DNA of 64,000 nucleotides, from positions 124,001 through 188,000 of the forward strand of contig NZ_JAPZSV010000005.1 of assembly GCF_027532185.1 (NCBI RefSeq), in the 5' to 3' direction. Under the pieces are notes generated by a model. That model ran no database searches and was not told the origin of the DNA. It saw only the letters and a list, made by a program, of their open reading frames with translations. The stretch is from Hylemonella sp. Its GTDB lineage: Bacteria; Pseudomonadota; Gammaproteobacteria; Burkholderiales; Burkholderiaceae_C. The position numbers and the translations under genes are program-made. Positions 1 to 8,405 of this stretch are shown here, in pieces (positions within the stretch are counted from its first letter, which is position 1; each line of letters opens with the position of its first letter).

Positions 1-1493
1 TCACGCTGAGCGCGGGCCAGCCCTGGCATGGCGAGATGATCAACCGCGCCAAGAACGGCCGCGAGTACGTGCAGAGCATGAACGTGGCGCCCGTGCGCGA
101 CGAGCAGGGCCAGATCACCCACTACCTGGCCGTGCAGCTGGACGTGACGGCGCAGAAGGACGCCGAGGACAAGGCCCACCAGCTGGCCTGGTTCAACCCG
201 CTCACCGGCCTGCCCAACCGGCACCGCCTGCTGGTCGATGTGCAGGACGCGCTGCAGGCCCACGGCCGCACGGGCGAGACCTGCGTGCTGCTGCTGCTCA
301 ACCTCGACCGCTTCCAGACCGTGAACGACGCGCTGGGCCACGCCGCCGGCGACCAGCTGCTCAAGCTGGTCGGCGAGCGCCTGGCCAGCCTGCTGCACGC
401 CGACGACCGGCTGGCCCACCTGAGTGCGGACGAGTTCGCCATCCTGCTGCACGCCGGCCAGACCGACCACGCTGGCGCCAGTGCCCAGGGCCTGCGCCTG
501 GCCCAGGCCCTGCACGAGCGGCTTGACGCCCCCTTCCAGCTGGAGCGCAGCGACGCGCTCAAGGTAAGCTGCTGCATCGGCATCACCCTGCTGCCCCTCA
601 GCGAGGACGACGCGCCCGGCGAGGTGCTGCGCCGCGCCGACACCGCCCTGCACCGCGCCAAGGACGGCGGCGCGCGCCAGACGGCCTTCTTCGACGCCTC
701 GATGGAGCAGCTCATCAGCCGCCGCTTCATGATCGAGCGCGACCTGCGCCGTGGCCTCGCGGCCGAGGAGCTGCGCGTCTACCTGCAACCCCAGGTCAAC
801 GCCCAGGGCCATGTCGTGGGCGCCGAAGCCCTGGTACGCTGGCAACACCCCGAGCACGGCCTCATGGCGCCCGGCACCTTCATCCCGATTGCCGAGGAAA
901 GCGAGCTCATCACCGAAGTGGGCCGCTGGGTGCTCAAGGCGGTGTGCGGCCATCTGGGGCAGTTGCGCCAGCAGGGCTTGCGCCTGCCGATTGCCGTCAA
1001 CATCAGTCCGCGCCAGTTCCACCAGCCCGGCTTCGTGCACATGGTGCAGGACATCGTGCAGGCCCAGGGCGCCTCGGCCGATGACCTGGTGATCGAGATC
1101 ACCGAAGGCACGGTGATGGACCAGGTGGAGAACGTGGTGCAGACGATGTCGCACCTGACCAGCCTGGGCGTGAAGTTCTCGCTCGACGACTTCGGCACGG
1201 GCTACTCCTCGCTGGCCTACCTCAAGCGCCTGCCCATCCACGAGCTCAAGATCGACCGCAGCTTCGTGCAGGATGCGCCCAGCGACCCGAGCGACGCCGC
1301 GCTCGTGGAAGCCATCCTGTCCGTAGCGCGCCACCTGCGCCTCAAGGTCGTGGCCGAGGGCGTGGAGACCACCGAACAGGCCGAGTTCCTCAACGCACGC
1401 GGCCAGGTCATCCAGCAGGGTTATCTGCACGGCAGGCCGGCCCCGGCGCAGGAGGTGCTGGACCGCTGGTGCAAGCAGCAGGGCAACTGCTGA
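1..1493 (+). CDS. GGDEF-EAL domain protein with PAS/PAC end (5' truncated)
   Basis: The reading frame is open to the left edge, so the N terminus is missing. It starts inside a PAS/PAC segment (W-HGE then NR-KNG and a V-D-T stretch typical of a PAC motif). A GGDEF domain follows at about residues 60-225 of the visible part and an EAL domain at about 240-490. The cyclase signature reads SADEF near residue 141 instead of GGDEF, with no RxxD inhibitory site upstream. The EAL side is intact: EALVRW near 274, EITE, DDFGTG near 395 and EGVET. Inference: the protein hydrolyses c-di-GMP, and the degenerate GGDEF domain is probably regulatory. The sensory input lies outside the window. Confidence 0.93.
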   Translation, partial: TLSAGQPWHGEMINRAKNGREYVQSMNVAPVRDEQGQITHYLAVQLDVTAQKDAEDKAHQLAWFNPLTGLPNRHRLLVDVQDALQAHGRTGETCVLLLLNLDRFQTVNDALGHAAGDQLLKLVGERLASLLHADDRLAHLSADEFAILLHAGQTDHAGASAQGLRLAQALHERLDAPFQLERSDALKVSCCIGITLLPLSEDDAPGEVLRRADTALHRAKDGGARQTAFFDASMEQLISRRFMIERDLRRGLAAEELRVYLQPQVNAQGHVVGAEALVRWQHPEHGLMAPGTFIPIAEESELITEVGRWVLKAVCGHLGQLRQQGLRLPIAVNISPRQFHQPGFVHMVQDIVQAQGASADDLVIEITEGTVMDQVENVVQTMSHLTSLGVKFSLDDFGTGYSSLAYLKRLPIHELKIDRSFVQDAPSDPSDAALVEAILSVARHLRLKVVAEGVETTEQAEFLNARGQVIQQGYLHGRPAPAQEVLDRWCKQQGNC

Positions 1494-1500
1494 GCCCATG

Positions 1501-1524
1501 AAAAACGGGGCCTGAAGGCCCCGT
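1501..1524 (-). terminator. Rho-independent terminator of the OmpA-like gene
   Basis: An 8-bp perfect stem (ACGGGGCC / GGCCCCGT) with a TGAA loop is followed on the minus strand by five T residues. It lies 20 bp beyond the minus-strand stop codon at 1544 and would stop transcription before the convergent GGDEF-EAL gene. Confidence 0.8.
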
Positions 1525-1543
1525 CGCGTCGACGCAGTCGCGT

Positions 1544-2263
1544 CTATTGCTGGACGCGTACGCGCGTCTCTTCCTTCAGCACGTAGCGGATCTCCACGCG
1601 CCGGTTCTGCGCCCGGCCCGCGGCCGTGCCGTTGTCGGCCACGGGGTCGGCCGCGCCCTTGCCATCCGTGGTGATGCGACTGGCCGCCACGCCACGCTCC
1701 ACCAGATAGGCCTTGACCGCGTCGGCGCGCGCCTGCGACAGACGCACATTGGACTGCGCGTTGCCCGTGCTGTCGGTGTAGCCCGTGACCGTCATGGTCA
1801 GGTCTGGCACCTCGCGGGCCGCGCTCACCACCTCGTCGAGCTTGGCGCCGGCCCCGGGCAAGAGGCGGCTGGAGCCGGTGGCGAAGTTCGCGCCCTCCAG
1901 TCGGATGGCTTTCTCGGTGACGGTGGTGCGGAAAACAGGCTGGGGCGCAGGTGCCGGCACGGGGGCCGCGGCCGGGGCGGGTGCGGCAACCGGGGCAGGC
2001 ATGGGGGCCGGGGCTGCAGGGGCAGCCACCGGGGTTGGCGCAGGCGGTGCCGCCGCGGGCTTGGCGCCACCCTCGCATTCGGGAATGGCCAGCGCCGGCG
2101 TCCACGAGCCCGTGCGCCAGCACTCGCCCCAGGTGTTGCGCACGATGCGGCCACTTGAATCGAGCCAGTAGCCGATGATGGGCTGGGTTTGCGCCTGTGC
2201 CGGCAAGGCCAGCACACAGGCCAGGGCGGCTGCGGCACACAGAACAGACGGGCGATGCAACAT
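1544..2263 (-). CDS. OmpA family outer membrane/peptidoglycan-binding protein
   Basis: 239 residues. A signal peptide covers about residues 1-25, ending in PAQAQ. A short N-terminal module contains GYW, WGECW and W-PALAIPEC, and a Pro/Ala-rich linker spans about 67-112. The C-terminal OmpA domain (about 120-235) has the GYTDSTG, N-LSQ-RA and QNRRVEI motifs that bind diaminopimelate in peptidoglycan. The start at 2263 is preceded by AGAAGGA at good spacing and is followed at once by the signal peptide. A longer frame upstream has no such support. It likely anchors the outer membrane to the cell wall. It is transcribed alone and has its own terminator. Confidence 0.9.
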   Translation of the reverse strand: MLHRPSVLCAAAALACVLALPAQAQTQPIIGYWLDSSGRIVRNTWGECWRTGSWTPALAIPECEGGAKPAAAPPAPTPVAAPAAPAPMPAPVAAPAPAAAPVPAPAPQPVFRTTVTEKAIRLEGANFATGSSRLLPGAGAKLDEVVSAAREVPDLTMTVTGYTDSTGNAQSNVRLSQARADAVKAYLVERGVAASRITTDGKGAADPVADNGTAAGRAQNRRVEIRYVLKEETRVRVQQ

Positions 2264-2368
2264 GGCAGATTCCTTCTTCGGTGGCGGCCACACGGGACCG
2301 GGCGGTTTTATTCTAGGCAGCGACGGCCGCGCGTGCAGCCCTGTGGGCAACCCTCGGTACAGATATTC

Positions 2369-2779
2369 TCAGCCTGCGACAGTCGTCGTGCGCGCGGCGC
2401 GCAGCGGTGCCATCTGCACCAGCGATTCCAGAATGTGGCGCACCTTCACCGGCTTGTGCACAAAGCGCTGCACGCCCAGCACCTGGATGATTTCGGCGCG
2501 GCGGCGGTCCGGGTCATAGCCCATGAGCACCACGGGGCAGTCGTGCGCGGGCAGCAGCGCCCCGGCGCGCAGCTGCTGCACCAGGGTCAGCGCCTGGTCG
2601 CCATCGTCCAGCGCCAGGAGCAGGCCGTCGTAGCGGTGGCTCTTGACCAGCGACTGCGCGTTTTCGTAGCGGCTGGTCTCGGCGATCTCCACGTCGAACA
2701 GCGAGCGGGCGGCCGCCACCACGGTGCGGCGCAGGAGATAGTCCGGCTCCGCGAGCAGGATGCGGCGTGTCTCAAGCAC
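2369..2779 (-). CDS. Stand-alone receiver-like response regulator
   Basis: 136 residues from a GTG start, preceded by a GGGGAG-like ribosome site and overlapping the upstream GAF gene stop by 8 bp, so the two are translationally coupled. The fold resembles a CheY receiver. It has RILLAEPD at strand 1 (EPD instead of the usual acidic DD pair), a YDGLLLALDDGD stretch where the phospho-acceptor Asp is expected, and FVHKPV with the conserved Lys-Pro. No output domain is present. It probably acts with the GAF protein in a small signalling pair. Whether it is phosphorylated is uncertain because the acidic pocket is atypical. Confidence 0.75.
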   Translation of the reverse strand: MLETRRILLAEPDYLLRRTVVAAARSLFDVEIAETSRYENAQSLVKSHRYDGLLLALDDGDQALTLVQQLRAGALLPAHDCPVVLMGYDPDRRRAEIIQVLGVQRFVHKPVKVRHILESLVQMAPLRAARTTTVAG

Positions 2780-3281
2780 GGGCAGGCTCCCCGCGCTGAC
2801 GCGCCAGCAGTTCCTCCACGCAGAGGTCACGCAGCGTGCCCAGGATGGCGCGATCTATGGCGTCGAACCCGCGCGGCTGCGGGCCGTAGATGCAGAGCGT
2901 GCCGGCCACATGGCCCGAGGGCAGCACCAGCGGCGCGCCGGCGTAGAAGACGATGGGGTCCTCGGCCAGCACCCAGGGGTTGTCATGGAAACGTTGGTCT
3001 TTGCGCGCATCCTCCACCACGAGGAAATCATGGCTCGTCACCGCGTGGCCGCAGAAGGACGTGGCCCGGTCCGCCTCGCAAGGCTCCACCCCCACGCGCG
3101 CCTTGAACCACAGGCGATCGGTGTCGACCAGGGTGATCGTGCCCCTGGGCTGATCGAACTCGCGCGTGGCGAACTCGGCGATGCGGTCGAAACGCTGCTC
3201 GGGCGGCGTGTCCAGGATCAGCAGCTGGCGCAGCGCGGCCAGGCGCTCGGCATCATCGACGGGGATGGGGGCGGGAATCAT
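2772..3281 (-). CDS. GAF domain protein
   Basis: 169 residues made almost entirely of one GAF domain. The pattern matches the family of free-standing GAF proteins often fused to cyclases or kinases: LLILDTPPE at the start, ITLVD-D-LWFKA, the FCGHAV motif, VVEDA-KD-RF-NPWV and AGAPL--P-GHVAGTLCI. GAF domains bind small ligands or chromophores; none can be assigned here. The gene is the first of a two-gene minus-strand unit and overlaps the receiver-like gene downstream. Confidence 0.82.
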   Translation of the reverse strand: MIPAPIPVDDAERLAALRQLLILDTPPEQRFDRIAEFATREFDQPRGTITLVDTDRLWFKARVGVEPCEADRATSFCGHAVTSHDFLVVEDARKDQRFHDNPWVLAEDPIVFYAGAPLVLPSGHVAGTLCIYGPQPRGFDAIDRAILGTLRDLCVEELLARQRGEPARA

Positions 3282-3335
3282 GGGGCAGCGATCCGATGCG
3301 TCAGGGGCGGCACGAGGGCCGCGACCGGGCCGAAT

Positions 3336-4034
3336 TTACCGCGCGGGGCCCATGATGTCGAGTGCGGGCTCCTCGGCATGCGCCAGCAGATGCCCCGTCT
3401 TGACGAGGATGGTGCAGCCCTCGACGCTGAAGGGCCGGTGTGCGCTCAGGTGCGGGCTGCGCAACCAGCTGCCTGCGGGGTAGCGGCCATGCTCGTCCTC
3501 GAACACGCCATCAACGACAAAGATCTCCTCGCCGCCGTAGTGCCGATGCGCATTGAACTGCGTGCCAGGCGCCCAGCGCACCAGCGCCGTGTGCGTGGTG
3601 CCGTACTCGTGCAGCGGCAGCACCGTGAGGCCCGGCACCAGGCCGGGGAACCAGGCCGCGTGCTTCGTGTCCACCACCACACGCGTCTGGTCCTGCGGAT
3701 GCTGGTAGCGCAGCTTGACGAACAGCGTGCAGCCCGGGGCCGATGCCGGCGCATGGGCCGAGCCCGGCGGGTTCTTGAGATAGGTGCCCGGGCCATAGTC
3801 CCCGGCTTCGTCGCTGAACACACCGTCAAGCACGAAGATCTCTTCCCCCAGACCATGCGTGTGGCGCGGGAACTGCGAGCCCGGTGCATAGCGCACGATG
3901 GAGGTGGCACGCGCCACTTCCTCACCCTGGCGCTCGAGCAGCTTGCGCTGCACGCCCGCCGCCGGCGCGTCGGCCCAGGGCAGCTCGGCACTGTGCAGCA
4001 CCACGCGTTGGCTGTAATCCGTGTTCAGTTGCAT
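3336..4034 (-). CDS. Double-cupin protein, ChrR-like
   Basis: 232 residues with two consecutive cupin units, about 20-110 and 130-215. Each has a metal-binding motif: PRHTHGLGEE (His58, His60, Glu64/65) and NAHRHYGGEE (His163, His165, Glu169/170), followed by IFVLDG or IFVVDG and then G-YP-G-W. This resembles the C-terminal cupin of ChrR anti-sigma factors. No zinc-binding anti-sigma N terminus and no sigma factor gene is visible nearby, so a direct anti-sigma role is doubtful. A metal-dependent small-molecule enzyme or sensor is equally possible. Confidence 0.8.
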   Translation of the reverse strand: MQLNTDYSQRVVLHSAELPWADAPAAGVQRKLLERQGEEVARATSIVRYAPGSQFPRHTHGLGEEIFVLDGVFSDEAGDYGPGTYLKNPPGSAHAPASAPGCTLFVKLRYQHPQDQTRVVVDTKHAAWFPGLVPGLTVLPLHEYGTTHTALVRWAPGTQFNAHRHYGGEEIFVVDGVFEDEHGRYPAGSWLRSPHLSAHRPFSVEGCTILVKTGHLLAHAEEPALDIMGPAR

Positions 4035-4148
4035 GGCCTGGATGTTAGTGAGCTTGCGCGCATCTGTCCTGGCGCACGCCGCATGTCCTCATGCGTCGCT
4101 TCGGCACTGGCACCCGATCGCTGGCAAGCACGGGGATCGCGTAAGTCT

Positions 4149-4538
4149 TCAGCGTAGTTGCGCTTGCAGGCAGTTCCACAAAGGCATGGGCCCATGGATG
4201 CGCCAGGAGCCGGCTGTGCCGTCGCTGACGTAGAGGTAGCCGATGCGCCCCTGCTGCTTCACATGCAGCTGGTAGGCTAGGCCATCACGCACGGCTGTGT
4301 TGGGCGCAAACTCCACGGCATAAAGTGTTTGGCCGCCCTGCTGCGCGGCACCGGGCTTGAGCTCGGGCGCGGCCTGGCGCAGCTTGGCCATGCAGGGGTC
4401 GGTGAAAAAAGTGTGCTGGAGATGCGTCATCTCCAGGTCGATCTGCGCCGACGTAGCTGGACGCGGTGAACTGATCGGTTCGCGACTTGCGCAGCCGGCC
4501 AGCAGCAACAGGACTGCGAGAACATAACGTATCCGCAT
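4149..4538 (-). CDS. Putative small lipoprotein
   Basis: 129 residues. The N terminus is MRIRYV followed by a leucine-rich stretch and the lipobox LLAGC, which predicts lipidation by Lgt and a membrane-anchored periplasmic protein. The start at 4538 is chosen because AGGAG lies just upstream and the signal peptide begins there. A further upstream in-frame ATG adds six residues without benefit. The remainder has no domain I recognise. Function unknown. Confidence 0.72.
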   Translation of the reverse strand: MRIRYVLAVLLLLAGCASREPISSPRPATSAQIDLEMTHLQHTFFTDPCMAKLRQAAPELKPGAAQQGGQTLYAVEFAPNTAVRDGLAYQLHVKQQGRIGYLYVSDGTAGSWRIHGPMPLWNCLQAQLR

Positions 4539-4583
4539 GGTGGCTCCTGCATTCAATTCGGGGCCATCTTGCCAGCACTGGTC

Positions 4584-5312
4584 TCAGATCCGATATACCC
4601 ATACCGGCTTGCCCTGAGCCCCCTCCAGCGTCGCCAGGGGCGTCGCACCGACCACCTCGAACTCCAGACTCACGAGATACGCCCCGGCCTTGAGCTCCGC
4701 CCTCGACTTATCGATCGCGCGCGGCATGCTCTCGGGCCGCTGGAAGAGATAGACCAGGTCATAGCCCGACCAGTCGGCCTGCCAGATATCGCCGCGCTCC
4801 ACCTGCGCCCAGGGACAGCGCCGCGCGCAGAGCCAGGCCAGCGGGCGGCTCCATTCGATGCCGTGCAGCTCGGCCAGCGGGTAGGCTTGCCGCAGCGCCT
4901 CGAGCCCGTGGCCCAGGCCGCAACCCGCATCGAGCACGCGCGCGGCGGGCTCCAGCGGTGCGACGCTGGGCAGTTCATGCAGCGCATCCGGCGGCGTGGG
5001 GAACAGCGGCGCATCGCGCCAGGCGTTGAGCGGATAGATCAGCGCCAGCAGGGCCAGCGGCAGCAGCCAGCCCCAAGGCGGGATGCTGAGGCCGCCCATG
5101 AGGAGCAGCGAGAGGGGGTAGCCGAGGCCGATGAAGAGCCGCCGCCACCAGCTCTGGCCCAGCAGGCTGAGGAAGACGCCGAGCAGGGTGGACACGGCCA
5201 GCGCGTCGGTGACGGTGAGCCCGGCGCGCAGCAGCAGCGAGAGCGCGAGCCAGCAGAGGCCCCAGCTCAGCAGGGCCGGCAGCGGCCAGGGCAGACGCTG
5301 GAGATGACTCAT
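4584..5312 (-). CDS. Membrane-anchored class I SAM-dependent methyltransferase
   Basis: 242 residues. The first ~95 residues are strongly hydrophobic, with about three membrane segments (around 10-30, 38-52 and 62-95). A class I methyltransferase domain follows with motif I LDAGCGLGHG at 127-136 and an acidic residue at the next strand (HGIEWS). It lies directly downstream of parB on the same strand with an 18-bp gap and may be cotranscribed with it. The substrate is unknown. The combination of a membrane anchor and a short methyltransferase domain recurs in Burkholderiales, but I cannot name the reaction. Confidence 0.78.
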   Translation of the reverse strand: MSHLQRLPWPLPALLSWGLCWLALSLLLRAGLTVTDALAVSTLLGVFLSLLGQSWWRRLFIGLGYPLSLLLMGGLSIPPWGWLLPLALLALIYPLNAWRDAPLFPTPPDALHELPSVAPLEPAARVLDAGCGLGHGLEALRQAYPLAELHGIEWSRPLAWLCARRCPWAQVERGDIWQADWSGYDLVYLFQRPESMPRAIDKSRAELKAGAYLVSLEFEVVGATPLATLEGAQGKPVWVYRI

Positions 5313-5329
5313 GGCGCCCGGTTGTGGCC

Positions 5330-6271
5330 TCAGTTGCCGCCTGTGCGGCGCAGCCGGTCGATCAGGCCATTGAGTTCGTCGAGCGAGCCGAACTGGATGC
5401 TGAGTTCGCCCATCTCCTCGACCCGGCCGTGGCGCTTGACGCGTTTCTTCACGCGTACCTCGACCTCGGCGGTCAGCAGGTCCGACAGCTCTTCTTCCAC
5501 GCGCTTGAGGTCGCGCGACTTTTCCTTGCCGGGCTTCTGCGGCGCGAGATTGAATTCGGCACCGAGCTTCTTGACCAGGCTCTCGGCTTCGCGCACCGAC
5601 ATCTTCTTGGCGGTGATCTGGTTGGCCGCGGTGATCTGCGTCGCGCGGTCGAGTGCGAGCAGCGCGCGTGCGTGGCCCATGTCGATGTCGCCGGCCATGA
5701 GCAGGGCCTGCACCGGATCGGCCAGGTTCAAAAGGCGCAGCAGGTTGGAGGCGGCGCTGCGCGAGCGGCCCACGGCCTGGGCGGCCTGTTCGTGCGTGAG
5801 GCCGAATTCGCGGATCAGGCGTTGCAGGCCCTGGGCTTCTTCGAGCGGGTTGAGGTCTTCGCGCTGGATGTTCTCGATCAGCGCCATGGCGGCGGCGGCC
5901 TCGTTGGGCACATCGCGCACCAGCACGGGCACGCTGTCCAGGCCGGCCAGTCTGGCGGCGCGGAAACGCCGCTCGCCCGCGATGATCTCGTGCTTGCCGG
6001 CGTTGGGGCCATCGCTGAGCTTGCGCACCAGGATCGGCGACATGATGCCCTGGGCCTTGATGGACTCGGCGAGTTCGTAGAGCGCGCCCTCGTCCATGCG
6101 CGTGCGCGGCTGGTACATGCCGGGCACGAGCTCGTCGAGCTTGAGGCTGCCCGTGGCCTGGCCTTCACGGGCCTCGTTCATCGCGGCCACTTCGGCGCGG
6201 GTGTCATCGACCTTGGGGCCCAGCAGGGCTTCGAGTCCGCGGCCGAGGCCCTTGGGTTTCTTGGTGACCAT
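5330..6271 (-). CDS. parB: Chromosome partitioning protein ParB
   Basis: 313 residues. It starts with the basic MVTKKPKGLGRGLEALLG typical of chromosomal ParB (Spo0J), where ParA interaction occurs. The N-terminal CTP-binding domain contains QPR and GERRFRA (99-105). The central helix-turn-helix region (about 140-200) has HEQAA--VGRSR and NLLRLL, followed by a C-terminal dimerisation region. It binds parS, spreads by CTP-dependent clamping and loads SMC. Candidate parS sites are 2-4 kb away at 8369-10122. A hydrolase gene separates it from parA on the same strand. Confidence 0.96.
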   Translation of the reverse strand: MVTKKPKGLGRGLEALLGPKVDDTRAEVAAMNEAREGQATGSLKLDELVPGMYQPRTRMDEGALYELAESIKAQGIMSPILVRKLSDGPNAGKHEIIAGERRFRAARLAGLDSVPVLVRDVPNEAAAAMALIENIQREDLNPLEEAQGLQRLIREFGLTHEQAAQAVGRSRSAASNLLRLLNLADPVQALLMAGDIDMGHARALLALDRATQITAANQITAKKMSVREAESLVKKLGAEFNLAPQKPGKEKSRDLKRVEEELSDLLTAEVEVRVKKRVKRHGRVEEMGELSIQFGSLDELNGLIDRLRRTGGN

Positions 6272-6300
6272 GGTTCTTACTTTCTCAATTCAGTTGTCGT

Positions 6301-6840
6301 TCACAGCGCCATGAGGCGCTGCAACAGCGCATGGCCTGCAGGCCAGTCGCCCAGTTTCGATTCGGCGTTGATGTGGCCGGCCTTGCCAGCGTCGACGAGT
6401 TCGGCGCCCCAATCGCTTGCGAGACCCGAGGCCATCTCATAGCTGCAGCGCGGATCGTTGCGGCTGGCCACGAGGATGCTGGGAAACGGCAGACGCTGGC
6501 GTTCGATGGGCCACCAGCTCGGCAGGATGGAGCGCACCTCGTCGCGCGCCACGTCGCCCGGCGCCACCAGCAGCGCACCCTTGACGCGGTGAACGTTGCG
6601 CGTGTGCGCGGCCCAGGCCGCCACCAGGATGACGCCCAGGCTGTGGGCCACGAGCACCGCGGGTTCGGTGCAGCCGAGCACGGCTTCTTCGAGCTGGATC
6701 TGCCAGTCGCCGCGCAGGGGGCGCTCCCAGTCGTGCTGCTGTACGCGTGTGTAGCCGTGCGCGGCTTCCCAGCGGCTCTGCCAGTGGCCGGCGCCAGAGT
6801 CGTGCCAACCCGGCAGGATCAGGACATTGCTCGCTTGCAT
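6301..6840 (-). CDS. RBBP9/YdeN family serine hydrolase
   Basis: 179 residues with the compact alpha/beta hydrolase fold of the RBBP9/YdeN family: LPGWHDSGAGHWQSRW near the start, the nucleophile motif AHSLG (Ser67), RNDP with acid Asp129 and GHINAESKLGDW with His156. The catalytic triad is complete; the natural substrate is unknown. The gene lies between parA and parB on the same strand. No ribosome-binding site is evident. A 17-bp palindrome-like sequence abuts the ATG (see separate entry). Confidence 0.9.
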   Translation of the reverse strand: MQASNVLILPGWHDSGAGHWQSRWEAAHGYTRVQQHDWERPLRGDWQIQLEEAVLGCTEPAVLVAHSLGVILVAAWAAHTRNVHRVKGALLVAPGDVARDEVRSILPSWWPIERQRLPFPSILVASRNDPRCSYEMASGLASDWGAELVDAGKAGHINAESKLGDWPAGHALLQRLMAL

Positions 6841-6857
6841 GCTATCGTTTTGCTAGC
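6841..6857. repeat. 17-bp GCTA...TAGC palindrome abutting a start codon (copy 1)
   Basis: Read on the minus strand the sequence is GCTAGCAAAACGATAGC followed immediately by the ATG of the serine hydrolase. A second 17-bp sequence of the same form is at 12282-12298, one base before another start codon. Both adjacent genes lack a Shine-Dalgarno sequence. Confidence 0.5.
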
Positions 6858-6862
6858 GCCGC

Positions 6863-7657
6863 TCAGGCCCGCTTCATCTTCTGGATGCGCGCCACCATCT
6901 CTTCGGCAAAGGAGATGAAGGCCTGCGCACCCTTGGAGGCGGGGTCGAAGACCACGCCGGGCAGGCCGTAGCTCGGCGCTTCGGCCAGGCGCACATTACG
7001 CGGGATGACGGCGTCGAACACCTTGTCGCCGAAGTGGGCCTTGAGCTGGTCGCTGACCTGGGCCTGCAGCGTGACACGCGGGTCGAACATCACGCGCAGC
7101 AGGCCGATGATTTCCAGATCGGGATTCAGGTTGGCGTGCACCTGCTTGATGGTGTTGACCAGATCCGTTAGGCCTTCGAGCGCGAAGTACTCGCACTGCA
7201 TGGGCACGATGACGCCGTGCGCGCTGCACAGGCCGTTGAGCGTGAGCATGGACAGGCTGGGCGGGCAGTCGATGAGCACGAAGTCGTACTCGGCATCGAC
7301 CTGGGCCAGCGCTTCCTTGAGCCGCTTCTCGCGCCGCTCCACATCAACCAGCTCCACCTCGGCACCCGCGAGTTCTCGGTTGGCACCGAGGATGTCGTAG
7401 CTGCAGCCGCCTTCGATGAGCTTCTCACTCTTCACGCGCGCTTCGGCGATGGTGGCCGATTCAAGCAGCACGTCGTAGAGCGTGTACTGGAGCTGGCGCT
7501 TGTCCACACCCGAGCCCATGGTGGCATTGCCCTGGGGATCGAGGTCCACCATCAACACGCGCTGCCCCACCTTGGCCAGACCTGCCGCGAGATTGACGGT
7601 GGTTGTCGTCTTGCCCACGCCACCCTTCTGGTTGGCCACGCAAAAAATCTTCGCCAT
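6863..7657 (-). CDS. parA: Chromosome partitioning ATPase ParA (Soj)
   Basis: 264 residues with the deviant Walker A box KGGVGKTTTT at 11-20, the A' motif DLDPQGN and Walker B VLIDCPPSL. It is the short chromosomal type without an N-terminal DNA-binding extension. It binds DNA non-specifically in the ATP state and drives movement of ParB-parS complexes. The neighbours parB, rsmG and mnmG and nearby parS sites confirm chromosomal rather than plasmid origin. Confidence 0.97.
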   Translation of the reverse strand: MAKIFCVANQKGGVGKTTTTVNLAAGLAKVGQRVLMVDLDPQGNATMGSGVDKRQLQYTLYDVLLESATIAEARVKSEKLIEGGCSYDILGANRELAGAEVELVDVERREKRLKEALAQVDAEYDFVLIDCPPSLSMLTLNGLCSAHGVIVPMQCEYFALEGLTDLVNTIKQVHANLNPDLEIIGLLRVMFDPRVTLQAQVSDQLKAHFGDKVFDAVIPRNVRLAEAPSYGLPGVVFDPASKGAQAFISFAEEMVARIQKMKRA

Positions 7658-7687
7658 CAGGTCGTCCCTTTTTTTCGAGTATCGAGA

Positions 7688-8302
7688 TCAGCGGGTGAAA
7701 GCAAGACGCAAGCCGAAGCCGATCAGGCAGAGGCCGGCGAGTTTCTCGAGCACGCGGCCGACCAGGGGGTTGGCGCGCAGGTGCCCGGCCAGGTGGTGCG
7801 TGAGCAGGGTCATGCCCAGGCCGTAGAGAAACGTCAGGAAAGCGATGGTCACGGCCATGAAACCGAAGGTCCACAGACCCTGGTGCGTGGCCGGGTCGAC
7901 GAAGAGCGGGAAGAAGGCCAGGTAGAACATGATGGCCTTGGGGTTGAGCAGGGTGATGACCATGGCCTGCTTTAGGTAGTGGCCGGCCTTGATGTTGAGC
8001 ACGGGCGCCGCGCCCGGCTTGGCCAGCAGCATCTGCACCCCCAGCCAGGCCAGGTAGGCCGCCCCTCCCCACTGCAACAGGTTGAAGGCCGTCGGGTAGG
8101 CGATCAGCAGCGCAGCCACACCGGCCACGGCCGCCCACATCAGCACCTGGTCCCCGAGGATCACCCCTAGGGTGGCGGCCAGTCCGCCGCGCACCCCGCC
8201 CTTGCTGGTGGAGGTGATCAGCGCCAGATTGCCGGGGCCCGGGATCAGCAAAAAGATGATGATGGTGACGACGAAGGCACCGTAATCGGCAACGCCAAAC
8301 AT
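7688..8302 (-). CDS. LysE/RhtB family exporter
   Basis: 204 residues with about six hydrophobic segments. The family signature IPGPGNLALI lies near residues 20-29 and LLNPKAIMFYLAFFP in the middle. LysE/RhtB proteins export amino acids and related metabolites with proton antiport; the substrate cannot be read from sequence. It sits between rsmG and parA, separated from parA by 30 bp and from rsmG by a 567-bp non-coding region holding the palindromic element. Confidence 0.9.
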   Translation of the reverse strand: MFGVADYGAFVVTIIIFLLIPGPGNLALITSTSKGGVRGGLAATLGVILGDQVLMWAAVAGVAALLIAYPTAFNLLQWGGAAYLAWLGVQMLLAKPGAAPVLNIKAGHYLKQAMVITLLNPKAIMFYLAFFPLFVDPATHQGLWTFGFMAVTIAFLTFLYGLGMTLLTHHLAGHLRANPLVGRVLEKLAGLCLIGFGLRLAFTR

Positions 8303-8368
8303 GGGGATTTCTTCGGAAACGGAAGGGTGCAGTGTACGGCAGGAATTCTGGCGTTCCGGCTTCGGTTT

Positions 8369-8384
8369 TGTTTCACGTGGAACG
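8369..8384. other. parS: parS-like centromere site 1
   Basis: TGTTTCACGTGGAACG matches the ParB site consensus TGTTNCACGTGNAACA, with one deviation at the last base. It lies about 65 bp upstream of the lysE start in non-coding DNA, just outside the left arm of the palindromic element. Confidence 0.85.
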
Positions 8385-8405
8385 TTTCTGGGTCGCTGCG
8401 TTTTT

